Shown one piece after another: positions 7,835-14,994 of a stretch of 36,972 bases of DNA. Location of the stretch: positions 1 to 36,972 of the forward strand of contig DGUB01000092.1 of assembly GCA_002393815.1 (NCBI GenBank), read 5' to 3'. The notes under the pieces were generated by a model. It did not search any database. It was not told the DNA's origin and was given only the letters and a program-made list of their open reading frames with translations. The stretch's first letter is position 1; each line of letters starts with the position of its first letter. The position numbers and the translations under genes were made by a program. The DNA is from Ruminococcus sp. UBA4321. GTDB taxonomy: Bacteria; Bacillota; Clostridia; Oscillospirales; Ruminococcaceae.

Positions 7835-8959
7835 ATGAACTTCCGCAAAAAACAAATACTGCCCCCTCTCCCTGCCGTCCAGACCGCCGGCGCAAGAACT
7901 GTCCATGACTTTCCCGTTCAGTTCTACACTTATGAACTCTTCGACAAAGTCCGCAGAACTGTTCCCATTATTGATGCTGCTATTTCCAAAATTGTCCGCT
8001 TAATCGGCTCGTTCCAGATTCAGTGCAGCGACCGTAAACAACAGAATGCTCTTGAACATTTCTTTAAAACCGTTCCCGTCGGTCTGACCGGGCAGTCTGT
8101 CTATTCCTTCCTCGACAGCTACCTCGACAGCCTGCTCGTCTACGGAAATGCCGTCGGCGAAATTGTCCTCGACAAGAAAAATTCCTATATTGCCGGTCTG
8201 TGGAACGGCAATATTGCCGACATTTCCGTCAGACCCGGAGCTTCCCCTATGGAACGCCAGTTCTTCGTCCGCACCACTGACGGCGAATCCCTTCTCCCTT
8301 ATCCCGACAGAATTCTGTTTTCTGCCCTCAAACCACCAAGCGGCGGCATTTACGGCGTTTCTGTCCTTCAAGGTCTCCCTGCCCTCGCAGATATCCTCAT
8401 CGGCATTTACCGCTGTATCGGGCAGAACTTCGACCGCGCCGGTAATATCCGCTATGCTGTCACTTACCGCCCCTCCGGCGATTCCGCTGACCTCGCTTTC
8501 GCACAGGAACGCGCCCAGAAAATCGCCGACGAATGGTCCGCCGGTATGCTCGCCGCCAAATCCGGCGAAATCCGCGACTTCGTTTCCGTCGGCGATGTCG
8601 ATATCAAAGTTATCGGCGCAGAAGGTGAAATGCCTTCTACAGAAATTCCCGTCCGCCAGCTCCTCGAACAAATGCTCTCCAAACTCTCCGTTCCTCCCTT
8701 CCTGCTCGGTCTGAACTGGTCCTCTACTGAACGCATGTCCAAACAACAAGCCGATATCCTCACTTCCGAACTCGAATATTACCGCCGTCTTCTCGAACCA
8801 GTCATTTCCAAAATCGCCGAAACGTTTCTCCGTCTGAACGGTTCGTTCTCCGATATCTCCATCCAGTGGGATAATATCAACCTTCAGGACGAAACCGAAC
8901 TCGCACAAGCCGCTCTCTACAGAGCGCAGACTCACGAAATCGAAGCCAATCTTAATTAA
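7835..8959 (+). CDS. Phage portal protein
   Basis: 374-residue portal, the dodecameric ring at the capsid vertex through which DNA enters. Typical elements: VRRTVPIIDAAISKIVRLIG near the start (about 30-49), LLVYGNAVGEIVLD in the wing region (about 101-114), and the C-terminal stem/crown segment SVPPFLLGLNWSSTERMSKQ (about 286-305) followed by helices ending IQWDNINLQDE. The AAAGGAG Shine-Dalgarno supports the ATG at 7835. The frame is complete with no stops or gaps, and the order terminase-portal-capsid is standard for tailed phages. Confidence 0.9.
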   Translation: MNFRKKQILPPLPAVQTAGARTVHDFPVQFYTYELFDKVRRTVPIIDAAISKIVRLIGSFQIQCSDRKQQNALEHFFKTVPVGLTGQSVYSFLDSYLDSLLVYGNAVGEIVLDKKNSYIAGLWNGNIADISVRPGASPMERQFFVRTTDGESLLPYPDRILFSALKPPSGGIYGVSVLQGLPALADILIGIYRCIGQNFDRAGNIRYAVTYRPSGDSADLAFAQERAQKIADEWSAGMLAAKSGEIRDFVSVGDVDIKVIGAEGEMPSTEIPVRQLLEQMLSKLSVPPFLLGLNWSSTERMSKQQADILTSELEYYRRLLEPVISKIAETFLRLNGSFSDISIQWDNINLQDETELAQAALYRAQTHEIEANLN

Positions 8960-8982
8960 TTTCATTTTGGAGGTATGTCCTT

Positions 8983-9957
8983 ATGTATCAGTATGAATCT
9001 GTCAAACTCGAAAAAGGTCTTTATCATCTCACAAACAAAAGCTTTTTACAGGCTCTCGAAGATGCTGACCCTTCTGCTCAGTATGCCAATTCCCCACTTT
9101 CCCATCTCGACGCTTATGAACGTCAGCTCAAACGCTTTGACATCCGCGTTTCCGGTAAACTCTGCGATAAAGTCGAAAAATTCTTTACCACTACCGAAAG
9201 TGCTGTCCTCTTCCCGGAATTCATCCGCCGCGCTGTCATGCAGGGTATGGAAGATTCTGTCCTTTCTGAAATTACTGCCGCTGTTTCCTTCTGCGATTCT
9301 AACCGCTATCTCGGCTGCGATTTAACTGATTCTAACGCTTACAGTACTACCAATGCAACGGTAGCTCTGCCGACTTCTTCCATCCTCGAAAGCGCGTCTG
9401 TCGTCACTGTCGAAAAATATGGCAGAAATATTCAGGCTTCTTATGAAGCCATCCGCCAGCAGAGACTCGATGTCTTCGCCCTCATGCTCCGCAGAGTCGG
9501 CAAAAGACTCGCGGACAGCGTCCTCTCCAAAGCCGTTGCTGTCCTCAAAACTTCTGCAACCGCTACCAAAACCAGTATTGCAGGCGATACCCTCGCTTAT
9601 GCTGACCTTGCTGCCCTCTACGGCAAATTCACCAGCTTCAGCATGAAAGCATTGCTCGCTTCTCCTGCTGTCATGGCGCATATCCTCGTGATGAACCAGA
9701 TGCTCGAAACTTCTTCCCAGAATGTCGGCGAAATCCGCCTGCCTTTCGGGACAAAACTCATTAACTGCCCCGCCCTCGATGATGATACTATCCTCGGTCT
9801 GGATACCGATTTCGCTCTCGAACAGGTGCAGAGCAGTGAAGTCATCCTCGAAACAGACAAGATTATTGAAAGACAGCTTGACAGTATTACCGTATCCGTC
9901 AATGTCACATTCCGCACCCTCATGTCTGACGCTGTCAAAATGCTCGACCTGTCTTAA
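8983..9957 (+). CDS. Phage major capsid protein (HK97-fold type)
   Basis: 324-residue shell protein. FFTTTESAVLFPEFIRRAVMQG (about residues 67-88, shown here in part as FFTTTESAVLFP) marks the start of the folded coat domain. A central ASYEAIRQQRLDVFALMLRRVG helix region follows, and the protein ends with beta-strands containing VSVNVTFRTLMSDAVKMLD. The N-terminal region before the fold is short (about 65 residues), so a long scaffolding delta domain is absent. A GGAGG Shine-Dalgarno lies 9 bases before the ATG. A 9-bp hairpin directly follows the stop. Identification rests on position after the portal and on these coat-like features. Confidence 0.82.
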   Translation: MYQYESVKLEKGLYHLTNKSFLQALEDADPSAQYANSPLSHLDAYERQLKRFDIRVSGKLCDKVEKFFTTTESAVLFPEFIRRAVMQGMEDSVLSEITAAVSFCDSNRYLGCDLTDSNAYSTTNATVALPTSSILESASVVTVEKYGRNIQASYEAIRQQRLDVFALMLRRVGKRLADSVLSKAVAVLKTSATATKTSIAGDTLAYADLAALYGKFTSFSMKALLASPAVMAHILVMNQMLETSSQNVGEIRLPFGTKLINCPALDDDTILGLDTDFALEQVQSSEVILETDKIIERQLDSITVSVNVTFRTLMSDAVKMLDLS

Positions 9958-9962
9958 TATCC

Positions 9963-9985
9963 GGCAGAGAGTCTTTCTCTCTGCC
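9963..9985 (+). terminator. Hairpin after the capsid gene (possible attenuator or mRNA stabiliser)
   Basis: Perfect 9-bp inverted repeat (GGCAGAGAG at 9963-9971, CTCTCTGCC at 9977-9985) with a 5-base loop, starting 6 bases after the capsid stop. It is followed by pyrimidines (TTCTCTCCCTCCC) rather than a clean T run, so partial termination or 3'-end protection is more likely than a full stop. Confidence 0.5.
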
Positions 9986-10016
9986 TTCTCTCCCTCCCGA
10001 AAGGATGATTCTGCTT

Positions 10017-10823
10017 ATGTCAAATCTTGAAAAAATTAACCAGTTCGCACGCCGCGAACTCTCCGAAGACGAACTCTATCTCTTTGATGTTATCCTCTGC
10101 AATAACGATATTGACAGAGACTGTGAATGCTTCTCAGAACACGCCCTCGAACAGATGCAGCCCCTCTTTATCGGCAAAACCGGCATTTTCGACCATAACC
10201 CCAAATCCGCCGGACAGACTGCCAGAATCTATGATACCGAACTCATCAGGTCTCCTGACCTTAAAACCAAGGACGGCAGACCCCTCGTTTCCCTCAAAGG
10301 TCATGCCTATATGCTCCGCACCGAGTCCAATGCTGATTTTATCCGCGAAATTGATGCCGGTATCAAGAAAGAAGTCAGCGTCGCCTGTTCCGCTGTCAAG
10401 CATTCCTGTTCCGTCTGCGGTGCCGACCACTTACACGCCGACTGCCACCATATCCCCGGCAGATATTACGGTCAGCAGCTTTGCTTTACTATCCTCGACG
10501 ACGTTCAGGATGCCTATGAATGGAGTTTCGTCGCCGTTCCGGCGCAGCCTGCTGCCGGGGTTACCAAACATTTCGCCGCTTCCGGGTCTGCTTCTCCAGA
10601 CGTTTCCCTTCAAGCCCTCCTCGGCGAACTCGAACAGCAGACCCGTGCAGAAGTTCTCGCTCTTTGCAGAAACCAGTCGCAGAAACCTGTTTCCAAAGCT
10701 CTGTGCTTTGCTGCCGGGAAAATGAACCTCTATGAACTTGTACAGTTCAAAAAATCCCTGCTCGAACAGGAACATTCCCTCGCGGATGCTACAGTTCAGC
10801 TCGCCGATTTCAAGCAAAGATAA
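10017..10823 (+). CDS. Putative phage head maturation protease with a Cys/His cluster
   Basis: 268 residues. The pattern resembles prohead proteases: a His motif GKTGIFDHNPKSAGQTARI (His60) followed about 60 residues later by a Ser motif KKEVSVAC (Ser121). A possible zinc cluster CSVCGADHLHADCHHIPG (131-148) interrupts the domain. The last 70 residues are helical. The start at 10017 is chosen over the ATG at 10005, because that earlier ATG lies inside the AAAGGATG Shine-Dalgarno. The gene lies after the capsid gene, whereas head proteases usually precede it. Alternatively it may be a structural protein that has kept the protease fold. Confidence 0.6.
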   Translation: MSNLEKINQFARRELSEDELYLFDVILCNNDIDRDCECFSEHALEQMQPLFIGKTGIFDHNPKSAGQTARIYDTELIRSPDLKTKDGRPLVSLKGHAYMLRTESNADFIREIDAGIKKEVSVACSAVKHSCSVCGADHLHADCHHIPGRYYGQQLCFTILDDVQDAYEWSFVAVPAQPAAGVTKHFAASGSASPDVSLQALLGELEQQTRAEVLALCRNQSQKPVSKALCFAAGKMNLYELVQFKKSLLEQEHSLADATVQLADFKQR

Positions 10824-10850
10824 CTTATCCCCAAAGGAGGCTTTTCGATT

Positions 10851-11207
10851 ATGGATATGCAGATGATTTATTCCCTCTTCCGGCTGTTCTCCGGTGAAGA
10901 GGAAGCTCAGAAATATATGCCCCTGCTGATGACTGCCGTTCAGGAAGTCAAAGCTTCCCTCCGGCAGGATACCGACGAACAGGAAGTCCGGCTCTGTTAT
11001 CTCGCCGCCGCGGTTGCCAATCTCCGCTATACGCAAATGTTCGGCGCAAGAGAAAAGGCTCTCGCCACTTATGCCGGCACGGTTGCCAAACCTTCCGACC
11101 CTTCCCAGCAAATCCGCTTCGCGGAACAGCTCGTTAATTCTTATAAATCCCTGTGCGCTGACTTGCTGAAAGAAAAAAATTTCTTCTTTTCCGGTGTCAG
11201 GGGGTGA
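10851..11207 (+). CDS. Putative phage head-tail connector protein
   Basis: 118 residues, mostly helical, with EQEVRLCYLAAAVANLRYTQ (about 43-62), a pattern seen in gp6/YqbG-type head-tail adaptors that sit under the portal. The strong AAAGGAGG Shine-Dalgarno fits the ATG at 10851; the ATG at 10857 is a close alternative. The function is inferred mainly from size and position between the head genes and tail-completion-like genes. Confidence 0.55.
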   Translation: MDMQMIYSLFRLFSGEEEAQKYMPLLMTAVQEVKASLRQDTDEQEVRLCYLAAAVANLRYTQMFGAREKALATYAGTVAKPSDPSQQIRFAEQLVNSYKSLCADLLKEKNFFFSGVRG

Positions 11208-11212
11208 TGCTC

Positions 11213-11635
11213 ATGAATGAACTGCTCTCTCTTCTCCTCTCCCTCCTCAGAAATCAGCTGCCCCAATATACCGAAATTTATCCTTCTTTCGATGCCGTTC
11301 CCGTTTCTTCCAAATCCAGAAAATTATTCCTTGTCGTTTCTCCCCAGTGCTTCCGGCTCAGTCAGGCTTTCCCTGACGGTTCTGCCGGAATTGCCCCTTT
11401 TACTGCTGATTTCCGGATTTCTCTCCTCGCTCCTCTCATGACCCCAAATGATAAACTGCTCGAATTTTTCTATACTTCTCTCGTTCCGGCTCTGCATTCT
11501 GCCAACTGCTTTCTCTATGAAATGCAGTCCGATGTCCCAAAACCAGACTTACAGCTGCAAAAACTCGTCTATTCCGCCAGTTTCCGCATCAAGGGGCTTT
11601 ATCTCCCCGACAGTCAACAGGAGGTTGTTTCATGA
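11213..11635 (+). CDS. Phage tail-completion-like protein (uncertain)
   Basis: 140 residues with an N-terminal helix (ELLSLLLSLLRNQLPQ), beta-rich middle containing TADFRISLLAPL, and FRIKGLYLP near the end. This layout fits minor head or tail-terminator proteins of Firmicutes phages, but no decisive motif is seen. The ATG at 11213 is preferred over GTG 11204 and ATG 11207 because the GGGGGTG Shine-Dalgarno would be too close to the earlier two. It begins 5 bases after the connector stop and overlaps the next gene by ATGA. Confidence 0.5.
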   Translation: MNELLSLLLSLLRNQLPQYTEIYPSFDAVPVSSKSRKLFLVVSPQCFRLSQAFPDGSAGIAPFTADFRISLLAPLMTPNDKLLEFFYTSLVPALHSANCFLYEMQSDVPKPDLQLQKLVYSASFRIKGLYLPDSQQEVVS

Positions 11636-12018
11636 GCTATCTTATCCAGAAACTGAAAGGCTTCCCTGTCACATTCGGAACGCTGACACTCTTCCTCTCC
11701 GGCTATCAGTTCTCCGAAACTTCTGCTGTCCGTGAATCCGGCGCGGCTGACGGCGCAACCGTCCTCGCCGGATTCTGGAAAAAAGGCTGCCGCCTCAAAC
11801 TCAAAGGCAAACTCGCCCCCTCTCATACTCCCGAAACTGTCATTTCTGCACTCGCTCAGAATATGCTTACAGAACAAACTCTCTCCCTTGGTTCTCTTTC
11901 CTTCACTCATGCCATGCTGTGCGGCTATTCCGTTACCGAACAGCAGGAGACTCCCGAGCTGATTCTCCTGTTCTACTGTCCGGAATCTCCCACAGTTCAG
12001 GAGGAATCTGCCTCATGA
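11632..12018 (+). CDS. Small phage-block protein, possibly tail-related
   Basis: 128 residues, beta-rich, with GYQFSETSAVRESGAADGAT (about 24-43), then GCRLKLKGKLAP and an amphipathic helix PETVISALAQNML. The 'strand, SET...loop, KLKGKL strand' pattern recalls small tail or baseplate proteins of contractile-tail phages, but this is a weak impression. The start overlaps the previous stop (ATGA) and is preceded by AGGAGG. Its own stop overlaps the next start in the same way, so the last three genes are tightly coupled. Confidence 0.45.
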   Translation: MSYLIQKLKGFPVTFGTLTLFLSGYQFSETSAVRESGAADGATVLAGFWKKGCRLKLKGKLAPSHTPETVISALAQNMLTEQTLSLGSLSFTHAMLCGYSVTEQQETPELILLFYCPESPTVQEESAS

Positions 12019-12947
12019 CACAGAATCTGCACCTGTACCTCTTCCGGGGTGAAAACCCCGTTATCAAAGTGCGCTGCCTTGCCTTCTCCCTTGAACGGGA
12101 AATCTATACCCCCTTTGAAACCGTCACTGCCGAATTCCTCTCTGACGGCTCGGACTACAGCGATATCGACAGAATCGCACTCTACCTCGACAATACCTGC
12201 ATTTTCCTCGGTCTTGCGGATTCTGTGCAGCAGTTTCACAAGCTTCATGCTTCTTTTGTCAGAATCTCTTCCAGAAGCTTCCCCTCTCTCCTCACTCAGA
12301 ACGAACTCGAACCCGGTCTGCACAGCAACCTCACTATCAGTTCCCTGATGACAGGCTTCTACCAATTCCCTTATCTCACTTATGAAAATCTTCCCGACAG
12401 CGGTTATATTTTCGTCAAATCCGGCAATACTATGTGGGACGGTGTTGTCAGCTTCGGCTATAAAATTACCGGTCATTACCCTTATGCTGTGCAGAATCAT
12501 ATTTGCCTTTCACCGCCGCAGAATCAGCCGCATACTGACTTTTCCTCTTCCCAAATCCTCGAATACGGCACTCACATTGAAACCAGCAGACTCATCAGCC
12601 ACTATCATATGGAAGGCTTCGACGGAACACCAAACACTTATCAGCAGGAAAATCCTGCCGCGGCTGCCTTTCATATCGTCAGACACAAACAAATCCCTTT
12701 CGACAGTTCTTTCCGGCATGACCCGCAGGACGCACTCACATTCCGGAACCTCTTTTCACGGCGCAGTTCTGCTTCTTCTTACCTTCTTTATAACGGCTTC
12801 CGGAACGAACAGCTCGGACAAACCATCTCTTTCGGCAGCCTGATACAGAACGAAACCGTCTGCCGCGTACATTGTACGTTCGGCACAAACGGTTTCCGGA
12901 CAAAACTATTCTGCTATCATGACGGCTTCTACAACCTGAACTCTTAA
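12015..12947 (+). CDS. Baseplate hub / tail late-control-like protein
   Basis: 310 residues. It starts with beta-strands (LHLYLFRGENPVIKV, then AFSLEREIYTPFETVTAEF), a helical middle with SGNTMWDGVVSFGYKITGHYP (shown in part; about 138-158), then a beta-rich C-terminal half. This order resembles hub proteins of the gpD/XkdQ type, which sit at the tail tip. The start at 12015 is preferred because it overlaps the previous stop (ATGA) behind AGGAGG; the open frame from 11919 is out of context. No tape measure, tube or sheath gene lies nearby, so its structural partner is missing from this locus. Confidence 0.5.
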   Translation: MTQNLHLYLFRGENPVIKVRCLAFSLEREIYTPFETVTAEFLSDGSDYSDIDRIALYLDNTCIFLGLADSVQQFHKLHASFVRISSRSFPSLLTQNELEPGLHSNLTISSLMTGFYQFPYLTYENLPDSGYIFVKSGNTMWDGVVSFGYKITGHYPYAVQNHICLSPPQNQPHTDFSSSQILEYGTHIETSRLISHYHMEGFDGTPNTYQQENPAAAAFHIVRHKQIPFDSSFRHDPQDALTFRNLFSRRSSASSYLLYNGFRNEQLGQTISFGSLIQNETVCRVHCTFGTNGFRTKLFCYHDGFYNLNS

Positions 12948-12953
12948 CAATTC

Positions 12954-12970
12954 CAGCCGCTGTACGGCTG
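12954..12970 (+). terminator. Small hairpin after the phage block
   Basis: A 6-bp stem CAGCCG/CGGCTG with a 5-base loop, followed by TTTCT. It can exchange with an alternative 6-bp pairing, GCTGTA (12959-12964) with TACAGC (12977-12982). On its own it is a weak terminator. Confidence 0.3.
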
Positions 12971-13040
12971 TTTCTATACAGCACTTTCAAACGGTTCTTT
13001 CTTTCCGGGTACAGCACGGCGGAAAGTCCGTATGTGCCAG

Positions 13041-13082
13041 AACGTCTCTTTTCTTCACCACACGAAAAGAGACGTTTTTTTC
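13041..13082 (+). terminator. Strong Rho-independent terminator closing the phage block
   Basis: Perfect 13-bp stem (AACGTCTCTTTTC at 13041-13053 with 13064-13076), a 10-base loop and a T run at 13075-13082. It lies about 90 bases after the hub-like gene and converges on the minus-strand 117-aa gene. Confidence 0.92.
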
Positions 13083-13085
13083 TGC

Positions 13086-13439
13086 TTATTCCTCTGTCTG
13101 CTCCAGATATAAATTTTCGGCATCTCTCTGGATATTCTGAAGTGACAGCATGTGCTTCTTGACAATAAAACTTTCCTCTTCTATATCCAGCTTTCCAATC
13201 ATATCTGTCACCAGATTAAACAGATGAAGATACATTGTCTTGTACCCCCCCTGCCGTTCTGTTTTTTCTACGCGCTGATTCAGTTCCATTTCTTCGGCAG
13301 TTATCTGCAATCTGTGCATAGAAACAACATATTTCTGCAATACTAAATTCCTGGTTTCGTCTGCTTCCTGCTCCATGGCGCAAATGACCCGCTGTATTCC
13401 ATCCCGCAAAAACTGATATAATATCTGATAATCCAGCAT
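13086..13439 (-). CDS. Helical protein of unknown function, divergent partner of the XRE repressor
   Basis: 117 residues, predicted all-helical, with no membrane segment or known motif. The second half, LHLFNLVTDMIGKLDIEEES, looks amphipathic. AGGAGG stands 7 bases before the ATG. A near-consensus promoter (TTGACT-17-TATAAT at 13500-13472) drives it. Its spacer and -10 are covered by a TATCTG-N5-CAGATA palindrome, so it is probably repressed by the divergent XRE protein. The function is not recognised. An antirepressor, a toxin-like partner or a phage-derived accessory protein are all possible. Confidence 0.7.
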   Translation of the reverse strand: MLDYQILYQFLRDGIQRVICAMEQEADETRNLVLQKYVVSMHRLQITAEEMELNQRVEKTERQGGYKTMYLHLFNLVTDMIGKLDIEEESFIVKKHMLSLQNIQRDAENLYLEQTEE

Positions 13440-13471
13440 GTTTCCTTCCTCCTTTTTCTGTCTGTTTTCTT

Positions 13472-13500
13472 ATTATATCTGAATTACAGATAAAAGTCAA
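13472..13500 (-). promoter_or_regulatory. Promoter of the 117-aa gene
   Basis: On the minus strand: TTGACT (13500-13495), a 17-base spacer and TATAAT (13477-13472). Five of six bases match at -35 and the -10 is perfect. It overlaps an operator-like palindrome. Confidence 0.8.
13476..13492. promoter_or_regulatory. Operator-like palindrome 1 (TATCTG-N5-CAGATA)
   Basis: Perfect 6-bp half-sites at 13476-13481 and 13487-13492. It overlaps the -10 and spacer of the minus-strand promoter, a repressor-type position. Confidence 0.7.
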
Positions 13501-13519
13501 TATCTGTATATCAGATATT
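13499..13519. promoter_or_regulatory. Operator-like palindrome 2 (AATATCTG-N5-CAGATATT)
   Basis: Perfect 8-bp half-sites, centred 25 bases from palindrome 1. It covers the -35/spacer region in front of a TATAAT at 13521-13526 that could be the -10 of the XRE gene. A further TATCTG half-site at 13529-13534 abuts the XRE Shine-Dalgarno. Confidence 0.72.
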
Positions 13520-13546
13520 CTATAATATTATCTGAGGTGATATTAC

Positions 13547-13792
13547 ATGACTTTTGAACGCATCCGCAACCTGCGCGAAGACAATGACATCAGACAAAAA
13601 CAGATTGCAGAATATCTTCACGTTTCTCAAAATACTTATTCTCAATACGAAAACGGCATTATTTCTCTGAGTGCTGAAAATGCAGTCAGACTTGCGGAAT
13701 TTTACCACACAAGCACTGACTATCTGCTCGGGCTGACTGACCAAAAATCTCCCTATCCAAAATCCGGTGAAACAAAAACGGCTGTTCTGTAA
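13547..13792 (+). CDS. XRE-family transcriptional regulator
   Basis: 81-residue DNA-binding protein, essentially one Cro/C1-type helix-turn-helix: IRNLREDNDIRQKQIAEYL (about 5-23), recognition helix region HVSQNTYSQYENG (24-36), and the typical tail STDYLLGLTDQKSPYP. It probably binds the two TATCTG-N5-CAGATA palindromes upstream and represses itself and the divergent 117-aa gene (inference from the layout). GAGGTGAT provides the Shine-Dalgarno. Its stop lies inside the stem of a bidirectional terminator shared with spoVS. It could be a remnant regulator of the neighbouring phage block or an unrelated host regulator. Confidence 0.88.
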   Translation: MTFERIRNLREDNDIRQKQIAEYLHVSQNTYSQYENGIISLSAENAVRLAEFYHTSTDYLLGLTDQKSPYPKSGETKTAVL

Positions 13793-13816
13793 CGGAACAG
13801 CCGCTGTGTTTTTTTT
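13779..13816. terminator. Bidirectional terminator between the XRE gene and spoVS
   Basis: A 9-bp stem CGGCTGTTC/GAACAGCCG (13779-13787 and 13795-13803) with a T run at 13809-13816 on the plus strand. On the minus strand the stem is followed by TTTTTGTTT. It serves both convergent genes. Confidence 0.85.
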
Positions 13817-13818
13817 CA

Positions 13819-14079
13819 TTATCTGGGTTCGCAAATCAGCTTGATTGCGGTACGGTCTTCACCGTCAATCTGAATGCTGGTGAATGCCGGAATACAAATC
13901 AAATCAATTCCGATAGGGGCAAGATAGCCTCTTGCAACAGCAATTGACTTGATTGCCTGATTCGCTGCACCTGCACCGACTGCCTGAATCTCTACATTTT
14001 TGTTTTCTCTGATGACTCCTGCGATTGCACCTGCAACGGAATTGGGAACAGAACGGGAAGATACTTTTAATACTTCCAT
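13819..14079 (-). CDS. spoVS: Stage V sporulation protein S
   Basis: 86-residue SpoVS, a small Alba-like-fold protein that in Bacillus influences septation and coat assembly during sporulation. The sequence is highly conserved: MEVLKVSSRSVPNSVAGAI at the start, AVGAGAANQAIKSIAVARGY (about 33-52) and DLICIPAFTSIQIDGEDRTA (about 59-78). AGGAGG precedes the ATG. It follows ymdB in the same order as in B. subtilis but has its own promoter in the 136-base gap. Confidence 0.97.
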   Translation of the reverse strand: MEVLKVSSRSVPNSVAGAIAGVIRENKNVEIQAVGAGAANQAIKSIAVARGYLAPIGIDLICIPAFTSIQIDGEDRTAIKLICEPR

Positions 14080-14164
14080 AAAAAAACCTCCTGTATCGTA
14101 TTAATGAAATTTTTATTATAGGGTTCTTACTCAATTGAAAACATGATTTTTTGTCTCCAAATTT

Positions 14165-14193
14165 ATTATACTACATTCTTTTCAAAATTGCAA
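14165..14193 (-). promoter_or_regulatory. Promoter of spoVS
   Basis: Minus strand: TTGCAA (14193-14188), a 17-base spacer and TATAAT (14170-14165), about 86 bases before the ATG. A second TATAAT at 14120-14115 has no convincing -35. I saw no clear SigH-type element. Confidence 0.65.
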
Positions 14194-14215
14194 TAGTTTT
14201 TTTTATTTTTGTGAA

Positions 14216-14980
14216 TTATCGCACAATCAGAGGTGTGATTTTCGTACATTTACCACATTTTTTCTCAAATTCTATCAATACGCCGTTCAAATAACATGCG
14301 CCGGACGCTTCCCGATACCTGACAGGCACGTGCAGACGCATCCGCTCCAGTGCAATTTTCTTGTCTGTTCCTAAAATGGAATCTTCCACCCCGGTCATTC
14401 CGGCATCGGTGATATATCCTGTATGCTTTTCCAGAATGCAGGCATCTGCTGTCTGTACATGGGTATGTGTTCCCATCACTGCTGTCACTTTTCCGGCTAA
14501 ATAAAACCCCATAGCACGCTTTTCCGAAGTTGCTTCCGCATGAAAATCTACAAAAATATTCGGCGTTTCCAGCGTTTTCAGAATGGCATCCGCGGCATTG
14601 AACGGATTTTCCAGACTTTCCAGAAACAGCACGCCTGCTAAATTTATCACTGCTATCTGGCAGCTTCCCATGTCGCAGACCGTCACACCCTTCCCCGGAC
14701 AGGCTTCCCCGTAATTCGCCGGACGAATAATGCAGTCATTTTCATAAATATGCCAGTCCGACCGCCGCTGAAAGGCATGATTCCCTGTTGTGATAATATC
14801 CGCACCTGCCTGAAATATCTGGTCAGCCGAATACTTTGTAATTCCGTTTCCGTCAGCAGAATTCTCACCATTCACAATCACAATATCTGCATTATATTCC
14901 CGTTTCAGCTCCGGCAGACGCTTCTTTAAAAACTGACAGCCGATATTTCCGACAACATCCCCGATAAACAGTAATTTCAT
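14216..14980 (-). CDS. ymdB: YmdB-family metallophosphoesterase (cyclic-nucleotide phosphodiesterase type)
   Basis: 254 residues, typical length. The calcineurin-like metal ligands are all present: D8 (FIGDVVGNIG), E39-N40 (NGENSADG), N67-H68 (TTGNHAF), H147 (DFHAEATSEK), H172 and H174 (GTHTHVQTAD). In B. subtilis YmdB is a phosphodiesterase that affects biofilm and motility switching and is followed by spoVS, the same order as here. It begins 14 bases after the acyltransferase-like gene, so it is probably in the long upstream operon. The Shine-Dalgarno is AAGGGTG. Confidence 0.95.
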   Translation of the reverse strand: MKLLFIGDVVGNIGCQFLKKRLPELKREYNADIVIVNGENSADGNGITKYSADQIFQAGADIITTGNHAFQRRSDWHIYENDCIIRPANYGEACPGKGVTVCDMGSCQIAVINLAGVLFLESLENPFNAADAILKTLETPNIFVDFHAEATSEKRAMGFYLAGKVTAVMGTHTHVQTADACILEKHTGYITDAGMTGVEDSILGTDKKIALERMRLHVPVRYREASGACYLNGVLIEFEKKCGKCTKITPLIVR

Positions 14981-14994
14981 CCAGTCACCCTTTT

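Noticed and set aside
8000..8965. Minus-strand open frame of 321 codons
   Set aside because: It is antisense to the portal gene, with no recognisable domain or ribosome-binding site.
6108..13085. Search for flanking att-like direct repeats or a tRNA target around the phage block
   Set aside because: By eye, no shared direct repeat or tRNA gene is seen between 6108-6254 and 12948-13085. A computed repeat search would be needed to exclude short att sites.
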